Of a stretch of 53,696 bases of DNA, positions 44,128 to 53,446 are shown piece after piece (the first letter of the stretch is position 1; each line of letters opens with the position of its first letter). Origin of the DNA: an uncultured Bacteroidota bacterium (GTDB lineage Bacteria; Bacteroidota; Bacteroidia; Bacteroidales; VadinHA17); NCBI GenBank assembly GCA_903844815.1, contig CAIMVD010000210.1, forward strand, positions 1 to 53,696. The letters are read 5' to 3'. Below the pieces are notes generated by a model. That model saw nothing but the letters and a program-made list of their open reading frames with translations. It had not been told where the DNA came from and made no database searches. The position numbers were made by a program, and so were the translations under genes.

Positions 44128-47100
44128 ATGAAGAATTACAGGTTTATCAATAACATTACCGGATGGGTTGTTTTCCTGCTGGCTGCAGTAACCTATCTTA
44201 TGACATTGGAGCCGACTGCCAGTCTCTGGGATTGTGGTGAATTCATTGCTTCGGCATATAAGCTCGAAGTAGGGCATCCTCCGGGAAACCCGGTTTTTAT
44301 GGTAATGGCAAGGTTCTTCACTCTGTTTGCCGGAGGGAATACAGCTAAAGTTGCCGTTATGGTCAATTCAATGTCAGCCCTGGCAAGTGCATTCACAATC
44401 CTGTTCCTTTTCTGGACTATTACCCATCTTGCAAGGAAGATTCTGATTAAGACCTGGGACCAGATTACCCGCGAAAAATTAATAGCAGTAATGGCTGCCG
44501 GTGTGGTTGGAGCTGTTGCCTATACTTTCTCCGATTCTTTCTGGTTTTCGGCCGTCGAAGGCGAGGTTTATGCAACTTCCTCATTTTTCACGGCGATTGT
44601 TTTCTGGGCCATCCTTAAATGGGAGGATGTGGCTGAAGAAGAGAACGCCGACAGATGGATAATACTTATTGCATTTCTGATGGGCCTGTCTATCGGGGTG
44701 CATCTTCTTAACCTGCTTGCCCTCCCTGCCATTGTTCTTGTATATTATTTCAGGAAATATGAATTTTCGTGGAAGGGGCTGTTTATCTCCCTTGCCATTT
44801 CAGTAGCTCTGCTTGCACTTCTCATGTATGGGATAATGCCGGGAGTAGTAACAATATCGCTGGCTTTCGACAAGTTTTTCGCAAACAAGCTTGGATTGCC
44901 TCCAAATTCGGGAATGGTTTTTCATGTCATTCTTCTCGCTGTGGTTCTTGTGATGGCAGTAAGATTATCATTCTCTTCGGAGAACAATAAAAAGATCGGA
45001 ATTTATACAATTGTTGCCCTCTTCTTTACCGGAATCTGGGTTATATCTGCCTCAGTATTTCTTAACATTGTAACGCTTCTTGTCATTTCTGTGATTGCCT
45101 GGTATCTGGCCAACAGGAACAGGGCAGTTCTGAACACAGTACTGACTTCAATCATGGTTATCCTGATCGGTTATTCCTCGAATGCTATTATCGTGATGAG
45201 GTCATCGGCCGGAACCCCGCTCAATGAAAATAACCCCTCAAATCCCAATAATCTCCTTTACTTTCTGAACAGGGAACAGTACGGGCAAAGGCCATTATTC
45301 AAAGGCCCTGTTTACAATGCCCCTGTTGTTGACTATGCGCAGGGAAAGACCAAGTATGCACTTTCGAACGGAAAGTATATTGTTACCGGAAGTGATATGG
45401 AAAGGGTGTATGACCCACGTTTTGTCACTCTCTTCCCAAGGATGTGGAGCGACCAGAGCGATCATATTCCTGTTTATGAAGAGTGGGGCAGGGTTAAGGG
45501 TACACCAATCCAGGTTACCGGTCAGGACGGGGAAAAGTCGGTTGTAAGAAAACCCACGTTTATTGAGAACATGCGATACATGATATCGTATCAGTTCGGA
45601 TATATGTATTTCAGATATTTCATGTGGAATTTCTCCGGAAAACAGAATGACACTCAGGGATCGGGAGGCGCAATTAACGGGAACTGGATAACAGGTATTG
45701 ATTTTCTTGATGTTGCCAGGGTGGGAACTTCCGATTTACCGGGAGACCTTAAAACGGATACTTCGAGAAACAAATATTTCCTTCTGCCCTTCCTTCTGGG
45801 TTTTGCCGGAATGTTCTGGCACCTTAACCGCGATAACAGAAACTGGCTGGTTGTTGCACTTCTTTTTGCCATGACCGGCATTGCTATTGTGCTTTATCTG
45901 AACCAGTATCCTAATCAGCCCAGGGAGAGGGATTATGCCTATGCGGGTTCGTTCTATTTCTTCGCTGTATGGATTGGGCTGGGCGTCCTCGCTCTTTATG
46001 AAGCCCTGTCAAAACTTACCGGAGAAAAAATTGCGGCACCGGTTGCGGGGGTATTGTGTTTTCTTGCCGTACCGGTTGTAATGGGAGCCCAGAACTGGGA
46101 TGATCACGACAGGTCGGGACGTTACCTGGCAAGGGATGTGGCTTTTAACTATTTGAATTCATGCGCTGAAGATGCCATCCTCTTCACAAACGGCGATAAC
46201 GATACCTTCCCTCTCTGGTATGCTCAGGAGGTTGAGGGAAAAAGAACCGATATAAGAGTTTGCAACCTTATGCTTCTTAATACAGACTGGTACATAGACC
46301 AGATGAAATGCAAAGCATATGAATCCGATCCTCTGCCTGTTACACTTCCAACAAATAAATATTTCGACGGAGTAAATAATCAGGTGTTTATAATTGAGAA
46401 GATCAAGGAGCCTGTTGACATTTCAAAAGTGATCGACTGGGTAAACAGCGACAACAAGGCTACCAAGGTTCAGGTCTCTGCCGAAGAGATCCTTGATATT
46501 ATACCTACAAAGACCATCCGCATTCCGGTCGATAAAGCCAGAGTACTGGCATCGGGAACTGTAAGACCCGAAGATGCAGATAAAATTGTTCCTTATATTG
46601 ATATAAAGCTTAAAGGCAACTCGATCCTTAAAAGCCAGCTTATTGTTCTTGATATACTCGCTCATAACAACTGGGAACGCCCTATTTATTTCGTTACGGG
46701 TTACCACAATGATGCTTTTGGACTGGAGGAATATTTTCAACTCGAAGGACTTGCCTACAGACTGATACCCGTGAAATCGCAGAATAAAAACTGGCTCGAT
46801 TACGGAGGCATCGATACTGAACTCATGTACGAAAACCTGATGAAGAAATTCGTCTGGGGAGGCGCAAATGACAAGGATGTAAACATCGATTACAATCACA
46901 AAAGAACTATTATAGTCATCAAGGCAAGAATGAACTATTCAAGACTTGCAAAAGCCCTGGCTGCCGAAGGCAAGAATGAAAAAGCTATTGAAGTACTTGA
47001 TTATTGCATGAAAACACTTCCGCTCGATAAGATACCTTATGATCCATATACTGCGGACCTTGTTGAGGCATATTTTGCCGCCGGTGCTAAAGACAAAGCC

Positions 47101-47343
47101 CTCGAAATGACAAAGGCATTTGCCGATTATTATTACAGGCAGCTCGATTATTACCTGAAGCAGGAACCCTATATAATCCGGTCAGCAGAATATGAGATCC
47201 AGACCGCAATACAATACACCTCTCGTGTTGCCAATGCATGTTCACTGAACGGAAAACCGGAACTGTCGGATGAGATAAATAATAAACTGGAGGCTTACTA
47301 CGGGAGATACGTAAATATCATTCAGCCCGGAGCTAATAGATGA
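44128..47343 (+). CDS. DUF2723 (TMEM260-like) membrane protein, probable protein O-glycosyltransferase
   Basis: 1071 residues. The N-terminal signature TLEPTASLWDCGEFIASAYKLEVGHPPGNP (shown in part: SLWDCGEF and GHPPGNP) places it in DUF2723, a GT-C-fold family; human TMEM260 in this family is a protein O-mannosyltransferase. The first ~600 residues hold about 12-14 helices. The remainder is soluble, with a GDNDTFPLWYAQEVE segment and a TPR-like C-terminus from about 930. It should use a lipid-linked sugar and modify exported proteins in the periplasm; the sugar is unknown. Divergent from the metallopeptidase-like gene. Confidence 0.9.
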   Translation: MKNYRFINNITGWVVFLLAAVTYLMTLEPTASLWDCGEFIASAYKLEVGHPPGNPVFMVMARFFTLFAGGNTAKVAVMVNSMSALASAFTILFLFWTITHLARKILIKTWDQITREKLIAVMAAGVVGAVAYTFSDSFWFSAVEGEVYATSSFFTAIVFWAILKWEDVAEEENADRWIILIAFLMGLSIGVHLLNLLALPAIVLVYYFRKYEFSWKGLFISLAISVALLALLMYGIMPGVVTISLAFDKFFANKLGLPPNSGMVFHVILLAVVLVMAVRLSFSSENNKKIGIYTIVALFFTGIWVISASVFLNIVTLLVISVIAWYLANRNRAVLNTVLTSIMVILIGYSSNAIIVMRSSAGTPLNENNPSNPNNLLYFLNREQYGQRPLFKGPVYNAPVVDYAQGKTKYALSNGKYIVTGSDMERVYDPRFVTLFPRMWSDQSDHIPVYEEWGRVKGTPIQVTGQDGEKSVVRKPTFIENMRYMISYQFGYMYFRYFMWNFSGKQNDTQGSGGAINGNWITGIDFLDVARVGTSDLPGDLKTDTSRNKYFLLPFLLGFAGMFWHLNRDNRNWLVVALLFAMTGIAIVLYLNQYPNQPRERDYAYAGSFYFFAVWIGLGVLALYEALSKLTGEKIAAPVAGVLCFLAVPVVMGAQNWDDHDRSGRYLARDVAFNYLNSCAEDAILFTNGDNDTFPLWYAQEVEGKRTDIRVCNLMLLNTDWYIDQMKCKAYESDPLPVTLPTNKYFDGVNNQVFIIEKIKEPVDISKVIDWVNSDNKATKVQVSAEEILDIIPTKTIRIPVDKARVLASGTVRPEDADKIVPYIDIKLKGNSILKSQLIVLDILAHNNWERPIYFVTGYHNDAFGLEEYFQLEGLAYRLIPVKSQNKNWLDYGGIDTELMYENLMKKFVWGGANDKDVNIDYNHKRTIIVIKARMNYSRLAKALAAEGKNEKAIEVLDYCMKTLPLDKIPYDPYTADLVEAYFAAGAKDKALEMTKAFADYYYRQLDYYLKQEPYIIRSAEYEIQTAIQYTSRVANACSLNGKPELSDEINNKLEAYYGRYVNIIQPGANR

Positions 47344-47375
47344 ATTAATACAGTCAGAAAACCTGTTTTTATAAG

Positions 47376-47474
47376 CCCTTTGCGTCCTTAGTGAAACCCT
47401 TCGTGCCCTTCGTGTTTAAATACTTCTTTTTTTTACCACGAAGGACTCAAAGGGTTACACGAAGGACTTTAAGG
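47376..47474. repeat. Dispersed hairpin repeat, CCTTCGTG type (copy 2)
   Basis: Left arm 47376-47414 (units CCCTTTGCG, CCTTAGTG, CCCTTCGTG, CCCTTCGTG) and right arm 47436-47474 (CCACGAAGG, CTCAAAGGG, ACACGAAGG, CTTTAAGG) around a T-rich loop. Arms pair over most of their length. Same unit as 16806-16902. It sits between the tail ends of two convergent genes. Confidence 0.85.
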
Positions 47475-47483
47475 ATCAGTTAA

Positions 47484-47711
47484 TTAACGGCATTCAACCT
47501 TTGTAGTAATTGAACCTATTGTAAGGTCGGGAGTGGCCTCCTTCTGGATAAGCTGAGTGCCGCAGAACTCCGTTTCTGCCGATGCACCTATAACAGCCCC
47601 GGCTTCATATCTGACATCCTGGCATACCTTGCATCCTCCGAGTTCCTCACAGGATGATACTGAAAACATGATGAACAGAAATGCTGCGCCGAAAAATAAT
47701 TTTCTTTTCAT
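47484..47711 (-). CDS. Small Cys-rich lipoprotein
   Basis: From ATG 47711 (ATG 47720 also in frame) the product is 75 residues. Signal peptide with lipobox VSSC, then a short mature domain with four further cysteines (GGCKVC, EFCG, VECR at the very end) that could make two disulfides. No family recognised. It has one of the two best-formed promoters in the window. The final Cys-Arg at the C-terminus is unusual. Confidence 0.7.
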   Translation of the reverse strand: MKRKLFFGAAFLFIMFSVSSCEELGGCKVCQDVRYEAGAVIGASAETEFCGTQLIQKEATPDLTIGSITTKVECR

Positions 47712-47759
47712 AATGGTCATATAAAATTAATAAAGTAAAGGATGTCTCTCAATTCATAG

Positions 47760-47791
47760 CAAAGATACGAAAACTCATCTTTGGAAGCCAA
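47760..47791 (-). promoter_or_regulatory. Bacteroidota-type promoter of the Cys-rich lipoprotein
   Basis: Minus strand TTG (47789-47791), 21-nt spacer, TATCTTTG (47760-47767). Initiation near 47753 gives a leader of about 33-42 nt. Confidence 0.5.
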
Positions 47792-47910
47792 TTAATCGTT
47801 TAAAATGGTGTTTCAGTCAAAATAATGAAACTGACATGCATCATTCCATAAAAAGGGTAGTCATTTTGTCAGAATGAAAATATTTATAAATTGCATAAAA
47901 AATAATTGTC

Positions 47911-48288
47911 ATGGAAGATTCTAGGATGAAAAAACATGTAACCGTAGTGGGCGCGATTCAGATAGGATTCGCAATCCTCGGTTTGATAGGGGCTGTTGTA
48001 GTTTTCTTTGCACTGAGCTTTGCAAGAAGTCAGGTCAACGGTGATGAGACTGGAGAGATCGTTCTTCGGTTTTTATCTGTCAGCATTCCGCTGCTCCTGG
48101 TATTTCTGTCAACACTAGGACTCGTTGGCGGAATTGGCCTTCTTGCCTATAAGCCATGGGCGCGTTACCTGGTAATAGTAGTCGCAGCCCTTGGATGCCT
48201 CAACATTCCGATCGGGACCCTCAAGGGAGTATATTTCCTGTGGGTACTGTTGCAGGATGAAACTGTTAAATTATTCGAAAACAAGTAA
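47911..48288 (+). CDS. Small integral membrane protein, function unknown
   Basis: 125 residues with three to four helices (about 10-34, 50-78, 83-102 and a weaker one at 103-118). The spacing and Gly-rich helices (GAIQIGFAILGLIGAVVVFFA) resemble small stress- or tellurite-type membrane proteins but no family can be named. ATG 47911 or ATG 47926 (Met6) could start it. Monocistronic: a perfect terminator follows at 48311. Confidence 0.7.
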   Translation: MEDSRMKKHVTVVGAIQIGFAILGLIGAVVVFFALSFARSQVNGDETGEIVLRFLSVSIPLLLVFLSTLGLVGGIGLLAYKPWARYLVIVVAALGCLNIPIGTLKGVYFLWVLLQDETVKLFENK

Positions 48289-48310
48289 AAATATTTTAAA
48301 ATATTCTCCT

Positions 48311-48346
48311 GCAGAGACGCTCAATTCGGGCGTCTCTGCTTATTTT
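48311..48346 (+). terminator. Rho-independent terminator
   Basis: Perfect 10-bp stem GCAGAGACGC/GCGTCTCTGC with a 9-nt loop followed by TTATTTTT. The cleanest terminator in the window; it isolates the small membrane gene from ettA. Confidence 0.85.
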
Positions 48347-48374
48347 TACAAAACAGATCAATAACAATATTATC

Positions 48375-50057
48375 ATGGCTGAAGACAACAAGATCATTTT
48401 TTCGATGAACCGGGTAGGGAAGTTGTATCCCCCTCACAGGCAGGTTCTTAAAGATATTTCACTCTCTTTTTTCCTGGGAGCAAAAATAGGAATCATAGGT
48501 CTGAACGGATCCGGGAAATCTACTCTCCTTAAGATCATTGCAGGCCTCGAAAAAGAATACCAGGGAGATGTAACTTTTCTTCCCGGCTATACAGTCGGAC
48601 ATCTGTCGCAGGATCCGCTTCTTGAGGACGACAGGACCGTTCGTGAAATTGTTGAGGAAGGGGTGAAGGATATTATTGAGACAATAAAGGAATACGAACA
48701 GATAAACAACAGCTTCGGAGAGCCGGAGGTTTATGAAAACCCTGATAAGATGGAGCAGCTGATGGATCGTCAGGCTGTACTTCAGGAGAAGATTGATTAC
48801 CACGATGGCTGGAATATAGATTATAAGCTCGAACGGGCGATGGATGCACTCCGTTGCCCCGAAAGCGATGCGAGGGTTAATGTGCTCTCGGGAGGTGAAC
48901 GGAGGAGGGTAGCTCTTTGCAGACTGCTGCTTCAGCAACCCGATGTGCTTCTCCTTGACGAGCCTACCAACCACCTCGACGCGGAATCGGTTCAGTGGCT
49001 CGAGACGACGCTAAAACAATATCATGGCACTGTAATATGTATCACCCATGACAGGTATTTCCTCGATAATGTAGCGGGGTGGATTCTTGAACTCGACAGG
49101 GGAGAAGGAATCCCCTGGAAGGGTAACTACTCCTCGTGGCTGGAGCAGAAAGCAAAGCGTCTTGAAGCCGAAGAAAAGGGAAATGTTAAAAGAAGAAAGA
49201 TCCTCGAAAGGGAGCTTGAATGGGTCAGAATGTCTCCTAAGGCAAGGCACGCCAAGTCGAAGGCAAGGCTTGGGGCCTATGAAAACCTGCTCAACCAGGA
49301 TGTGAAGCAGAAGGAGGAAAAACTTGAGATCTTTATCCCCAACGGCCCCCGTCTTGGGGATAAGGTTATAGAGGCACAGGCTGTTACTAAGTCATTCGAC
49401 GACAGGGTGCTTTTCGAGGACCTCGAATTCAGCCTGCCTCCAAACGGTATCGTAGGTGTTATCGGAGCCAACGGCGCAGGGAAAACTACCCTCTTCAGAA
49501 TGATAATGGGACAGGAAACTGCCTCAAAGGGTACTTTTAATATTGGAGAGACGGTTGTATTGGGTTATGTCGATCAGGCCCATTCAGCTATCGACCCGTT
49601 AAAAACGGTTTATGAAGTCATCTCAGGAGGGCAGCAGGATGTATTGGTTGGAAACAAGCCGGTAAATGCAAGGGCTTATGTGGCCCGTTTTAACTTCACG
49701 GGAGCCGACCAGGAGAAAAAGTGTGGTGTACTGTCGGGAGGGGAACGAAACAGGCTCCACCTGGCTCTTACGCTTAAATCGGGGGCAAATGTCCTCCTTC
49801 TTGACGAACCTACAAACGACATTGACGTAAATACCCTCAGGGCGCTGGAAGAGGGCCTCGAAAACTTCGCCGGATGTGCAGTGATCATTTCGCACGACAG
49901 GTGGTTCCTCGACAGGGTAACAACTCACATGCTGGCCTTTGAAGGGAATTCAAAAGTTACATGGTTCGAAGGCAACTATTCCGACTACGAGGAAAGCTAT
50001 AAGAAACGCGTTTCCGATACAACTCCGGTAAGGATTAAATACAAGAAACTGGTTTAG
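48375..50057 (+). CDS. ettA: Energy-dependent translational throttle protein EttA (ABC-F)
   Basis: 560 residues, the length of E. coli EttA (555). Two ABC domains in tandem without membrane parts: first with GLNGSGKST, LSGGERRRVALC and LLLDEPTNHLDAES; second with GANGAGKTT, LSGGERNRLHLAL and LLLDEPTNDID. Between them is the EttA-type linker (SPKARHAKSKARLGAYENLL), and the arm insertion is in the first domain. It binds the ribosomal E site and couples ATP level to the first elongation step. The WFEGNYSDYEESYKKR end is characteristic of EttA rather than other ABC-F members. Confidence 0.96.
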   Translation: MAEDNKIIFSMNRVGKLYPPHRQVLKDISLSFFLGAKIGIIGLNGSGKSTLLKIIAGLEKEYQGDVTFLPGYTVGHLSQDPLLEDDRTVREIVEEGVKDIIETIKEYEQINNSFGEPEVYENPDKMEQLMDRQAVLQEKIDYHDGWNIDYKLERAMDALRCPESDARVNVLSGGERRRVALCRLLLQQPDVLLLDEPTNHLDAESVQWLETTLKQYHGTVICITHDRYFLDNVAGWILELDRGEGIPWKGNYSSWLEQKAKRLEAEEKGNVKRRKILERELEWVRMSPKARHAKSKARLGAYENLLNQDVKQKEEKLEIFIPNGPRLGDKVIEAQAVTKSFDDRVLFEDLEFSLPPNGIVGVIGANGAGKTTLFRMIMGQETASKGTFNIGETVVLGYVDQAHSAIDPLKTVYEVISGGQQDVLVGNKPVNARAYVARFNFTGADQEKKCGVLSGGERNRLHLALTLKSGANVLLLDEPTNDIDVNTLRALEEGLENFAGCAVIISHDRWFLDRVTTHMLAFEGNSKVTWFEGNYSDYEESYKKRVSDTTPVRIKYKKLV

Positions 50058-50076
50058 AGAATTGGATTTCTTTTTG

Positions 50077-50170
50077 TTACACAGAGATCCACGGAGAAGC
50101 ACAGAGGGCCACGGAGCATAACCTCTGTGTATCTCTGTGTTCCTCTGTGTCTCTCCGTGTAAGTTCTTAA
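50077..50170. repeat. Dispersed hairpin repeat, CTCTGTG type (copy 3)
   Basis: Left arm 50077-50115 (ACACAGAG, CCACGGAG, GCACAGAG, CCACGGAG) and right arm 50122-50162 (CTCTGTGT three times, CTCCGTGT) pair almost fully across a 6-nt loop. The palindrome TAAGTTCTTA (50160-50169) follows, as in copies 1 and 2. It separates two convergent genes and may also terminate both. Confidence 0.88.
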
Positions 50171-50178
50171 AATATCCG

Positions 50179-52524
50179 TTATTCGACAATGATCTTCCTT
50201 GAAGCTTTGCTCACTTTATTTTTGTCGGAAATCTGCAGTATATAGATCCCTTTTCCCTGCCAGTTTGTAACATTTGTTACAATTTGAGGTTCGGTTACCT
50301 TTGACTGGAATACAGTTTTCCCGGTAAGGCTGATTATTCTGATCGAACAATCCTGCATATCGGAATATCCCGGAATGCTTATAGTAAGAATATCGCTGGC
50401 AGGATTGGGATAAACAAGTACTTCATTTCTCAAAGGCAGCTCAACACCCGTTGGAATCCCGCTCTGGGTAACTGTAATGGTTTTGCTGACAATTCCATCG
50501 CCTAATATTGTTATAGTTGCCGACCTTGACAGGTTGAGTTTGTTTTCCAGTGCAGTAAGGGTAATTGTAGCGTTTCCGGTACCCGAGGTAACACCCGGAG
50601 TAAGCCAGGTTTCTGAACTTGAGATTGTCCAGCTCATATTGGTGGTTATACCGAAAGTTGCGGTACTGTTATTTGGTGATGCGATTGTTAATTCCGTTGC
50701 TGAGACATTCAATATGAGGATCTCTGATAATTGTCTTTTTACAAGGCCACCCACCGTACCGGCAAAAACAATCCCGTCTTTTACTGCTATGGCTCTCATA
50801 TTAAGCTGATTTCCTGACAGGCCGGTATTTGTCTGTGTCCAGAGGCTGCCTGTGTTTGTGGAAAAATATGCACCGCCACCGTCAGTACCTATGAGAAAGT
50901 TGGTTCCGGAAGCGTAAATAGCCCTGACATAAAGTGAAAATGATGAAAGGCCATTGTTTATTGCCGACCAGCTTGTTCCATCATTAGTGGAAATAAGAAC
51001 TCCTCCGTCGCCAGTGCCGATCAGAATATTGTTGTTATTAACCGTTCCGGTCATGATATAAACACTGTTTGGTGTCATTCCTGCATTTACTGAATTCCAG
51101 CTGGTACCGTTATCGGTCGAACGGAATACGCCACCTCCGTCAGTACCTGCATAAATGTCAGTTCCTTTTACCATTAATGCGTTAACAACGGTATTTGTAA
51201 GACCGTTGCTTGCATCGGTCCAGGTACTTCCATTATCGATTGACAGGTAAATGCCGCCGTTTGTTCCGGCAAAAAGGGATGATCCGACAAGGGCAAAGGC
51301 ATTTATATAATTATTATTTATTCCGTTGTTAGCAGATGTCCAGTTTGTTCCGTTATCATTTGAGAAATAAACGCCTGCATCGGTTCCTGCGTAGATATTT
51401 ATGCCGTTTATGACTATGGCACTAATGTTAAGAGCATCTCCTCCAAGTCCTTCTTTGATTGAGGTCCAGTTGGCACCGTTATCAGTTGAGAGAAAAACCC
51501 CGGCATTGGTGCCGGCAAAGATGTTTTGACTGTCAACGGCCAGGGCCTGTACTGTAATATTTGTAAGACCGTTATTCATGGCGTTCCAGGTGTTTCCGTT
51601 GTCGGTGGTCATGAAGATCCCTGCACCGTCCCAGATACCTGCAAATACATTTGCCCCTTTTATGGCAACTGTATAAACATTAATGCTGGAAATCCCGTTG
51701 TTGACAGGTGTCCAGTTACTACCGTTATCTGATGAGAGGAATATTCCTCCCGAAGTTCCCGCGTAAATATTGCTGCCGCTTATAGCAATGGATCTGACAA
51801 TTTTAGCCTGGTCTGAAACGAGTCCGTTATTTATTAATGTCCAGGTATTATCAGTTGGTTTCCAGTTATAAACACCTTTTCCATTGGTTCCGGCTATGAT
51901 GTCGGTTCCGTTCAAAGCGAGGCTTAAAACCTGGGTAAACAAGGGCATACCCGTAATCATTGCTGACCAACCCGTCCCGTTTACCGGCATTGTATACACC
52001 CCGGAATATGTCCCTGCAATAATATTTGTACCACTGACAATAAATGAAGTAACATATGGCAATAACAGTCCCGAATTAAGTGGCAGCCAGTTGGCACCGT
52101 TGTTAGTTGTAACCTGTACACCCGATCCGAAGGTACCTGCATAGATTGTTGTGCCGGTTATTAAAAGGGACAGTACCTGGGTGTTGGGCAGCCCGATATT
52201 GGTCCAGCTGCTGCCATTGTCAGATGATACGAATACCCCGGCGTAGGTGCCGGCATAAATGCTTGTCCCGCTGATCACTATAGTATTTACCTGAAATCCT
52301 TTCCCGATTAAGCCGTTGTTTACTGCATTCCAGTTGCTTCCGTTATCCGTTGAGAGAAATATACCACCGCTTTTTGTGCCCGCAAAGATGTAATTTGTTG
52401 CCGGGTCGACAGCCAGGGCTTTTACATCCCCGCCATAGATTCCTTTGTTGGCGGTCTGCCACTGGGCAAACCCTGTACTTAACAAGAAGTTAAGAATAAC
52501 CAGTAAGAGTATTTTTTTCATCAC
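50179..52524 (-). CDS. Secreted Asp-box propeller protein with BACON-like domain and type IX sorting signal
   Basis: 781 residues. Signal peptide ends STGFAQ. Residues about 20-620 hold roughly 13 Asp-box units, each about 42 residues, of the form S.DNG..W...N.GL followed by an AGT/IYAGT strand; these build one or two beta propellers. About 630-700 is a BACON-like Ig domain (SATELTIASPNNSTATFGI, WLTPGVTSGTGN). The last ~75 residues are a type A T9SS sorting domain (VYPNPASDILTI, GKGIYILQI), so the protein is exported through the type IX system and anchored or released at the surface. Function likely adhesion or glycan binding. ATG 52521 is an equal start. Confidence 0.93.
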   Translation of the reverse strand: MMKKILLLVILNFLLSTGFAQWQTANKGIYGGDVKALAVDPATNYIFAGTKSGGIFLSTDNGSNWNAVNNGLIGKGFQVNTIVISGTSIYAGTYAGVFVSSDNGSSWTNIGLPNTQVLSLLITGTTIYAGTFGSGVQVTTNNGANWLPLNSGLLLPYVTSFIVSGTNIIAGTYSGVYTMPVNGTGWSAMITGMPLFTQVLSLALNGTDIIAGTNGKGVYNWKPTDNTWTLINNGLVSDQAKIVRSIAISGSNIYAGTSGGIFLSSDNGSNWTPVNNGISSINVYTVAIKGANVFAGIWDGAGIFMTTDNGNTWNAMNNGLTNITVQALAVDSQNIFAGTNAGVFLSTDNGANWTSIKEGLGGDALNISAIVINGINIYAGTDAGVYFSNDNGTNWTSANNGINNNYINAFALVGSSLFAGTNGGIYLSIDNGSTWTDASNGLTNTVVNALMVKGTDIYAGTDGGGVFRSTDNGTSWNSVNAGMTPNSVYIMTGTVNNNNILIGTGDGGVLISTNDGTSWSAINNGLSSFSLYVRAIYASGTNFLIGTDGGGAYFSTNTGSLWTQTNTGLSGNQLNMRAIAVKDGIVFAGTVGGLVKRQLSEILILNVSATELTIASPNNSTATFGITTNMSWTISSSETWLTPGVTSGTGNATITLTALENKLNLSRSATITILGDGIVSKTITVTQSGIPTGVELPLRNEVLVYPNPASDILTISIPGYSDMQDCSIRIISLTGKTVFQSKVTEPQIVTNVTNWQGKGIYILQISDKNKVSKASRKIIVE

Positions 52525-52612
52525 AGAAAGTAATTACGTCGTTTCTTATCAAGTTAGTCAATAGCGCCAGGTACAGGCTTATTTTAGGTTATTCCTGTTG
52601 AAGGCCTAATTG

Positions 52613-52620
52613 CAAAGATA
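52613..52620 (-). promoter_or_regulatory. Candidate -7 box for the Asp-box protein
   Basis: Minus strand TATCTTTG, about 89 nt before the start codon; no -33 TTG seen. Confidence 0.3.
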
Positions 52621-52722
52621 GGTTTTTCTTCGGGATGATTGATGAATATTGGAGACAACAAATATAGTCTCAGGAAACTGCGCTTTGCTGAACTAGGTTC
52701 GAACGACTGTGATTGAGGCCAA

Positions 52723-52866
52723 TCACCCGGGTTTCGGTTGATTACTTTCGCCGTAGATTTCTGCAACTAACAGTTTTAATGCTTCGTATTCGTCAGGTGA
52801 TATTGCACCCGTTGTTTTCAGGTCTGTTAATTCCCTGAGCATCGATGATAAAAGATTGTCGGTCAT
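52723..52866 (-). CDS. SHOCT-like microprotein
   Basis: A 47-residue frame (MTDNLLSSMLRELTDLKTTG at its start) with an ideal ribosome site GGAGG 6 nt upstream of ATG, rare in this genome. The core LRELTDLKTTGAISPDEYEA followed by LKLLVAEI matches the SHOCT pattern (two short helices around a Gly-Ile-Ser turn and an acidic E-[FY] motif). SHOCT modules are usually the C-terminal tail of larger proteins; here it stands alone. Function unknown, possibly an oligomerisation or regulatory peptide. Confidence 0.65.
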   Translation of the reverse strand: MTDNLLSSMLRELTDLKTTGAISPDEYEALKLLVAEIYGESNQPKPG

Positions 52867-53255
52867 GATTACCTCCCCATTTTATGCTACTTAGAAATTT
52901 CAAAGTAATACACGTTTTCATCCTCTCCGGATGATTGGCCGCAGTTAATTCTTTTTTTCCACGGAGCCTTGATAAAGATAGAAATATTTTTAAATGATTA
53001 TATATCAAATAGATCCATTTAATAAAAAAGTTTAAACGTAGCATATTTCAGTATAAACGCATGGGATTACTTACTGAACGTCTGAATTTTAAGGATTAAC
53101 ATTTTAAGAGAAATGGGCATTCTGAGGAAAAAGTATCAAATATGAGGATGCAGAGCGTCAGAAATAGCTTACGGTCTATTACGAGTGTCGGGGATGCTTA
53201 ATAAACAGAGAGACACATCTAAGATAATTAATCAGTACTCACTTGTCAACTCTCT
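52867..53255. other. Intergenic region with no recognisable gene
   Basis: No supported frame. A short CCACGGAG fragment (about 52959-52966) resembles a single unit of the dispersed repeats. AT-rich elsewhere. Confidence 0.5.
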
Positions 53256-53440
53256 CGCCCCTTCAGGGCTTAGGGTCTTGAGGGCAGCCTCACCCCCGGC
53301 TGGCGCCGGGGGTTATTCACCTTGGAATCCTTCGGATTCGGATATGTGTTCACCAAAGCACTCCGAAGGAGTGATATGTGAATAACCCCCGGCGTCAGCC
53401 GGGGGTAGGACACCCAGGTAACTTTAGCCCTGAAGGGGCG
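53256..53440. repeat. 185-bp nested inverted repeat next to a RAYT-type transposase (REP/BIME-like)
   Basis: Outer perfect 15-bp arms CGCCCCTTCAGGGCT (53256-53270) and its complement (53426-53440). Inner 29-bp arms at 53292-53320 and 53378-53406 match with one mismatch and each contains its own GC-rich foldback (CCCCCGG..CCGGGGG). Two further small palindromes lie in the centre (AATCCTTCGGATT near 53326 and CACTCCGAAGGAGTG near 53360). The element starts 6 nt beyond the transposase stop codon, the arrangement expected for a non-autonomous REP unit mobilised by that protein. Confidence 0.85.
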
Positions 53441-53446
53441 TGATTT

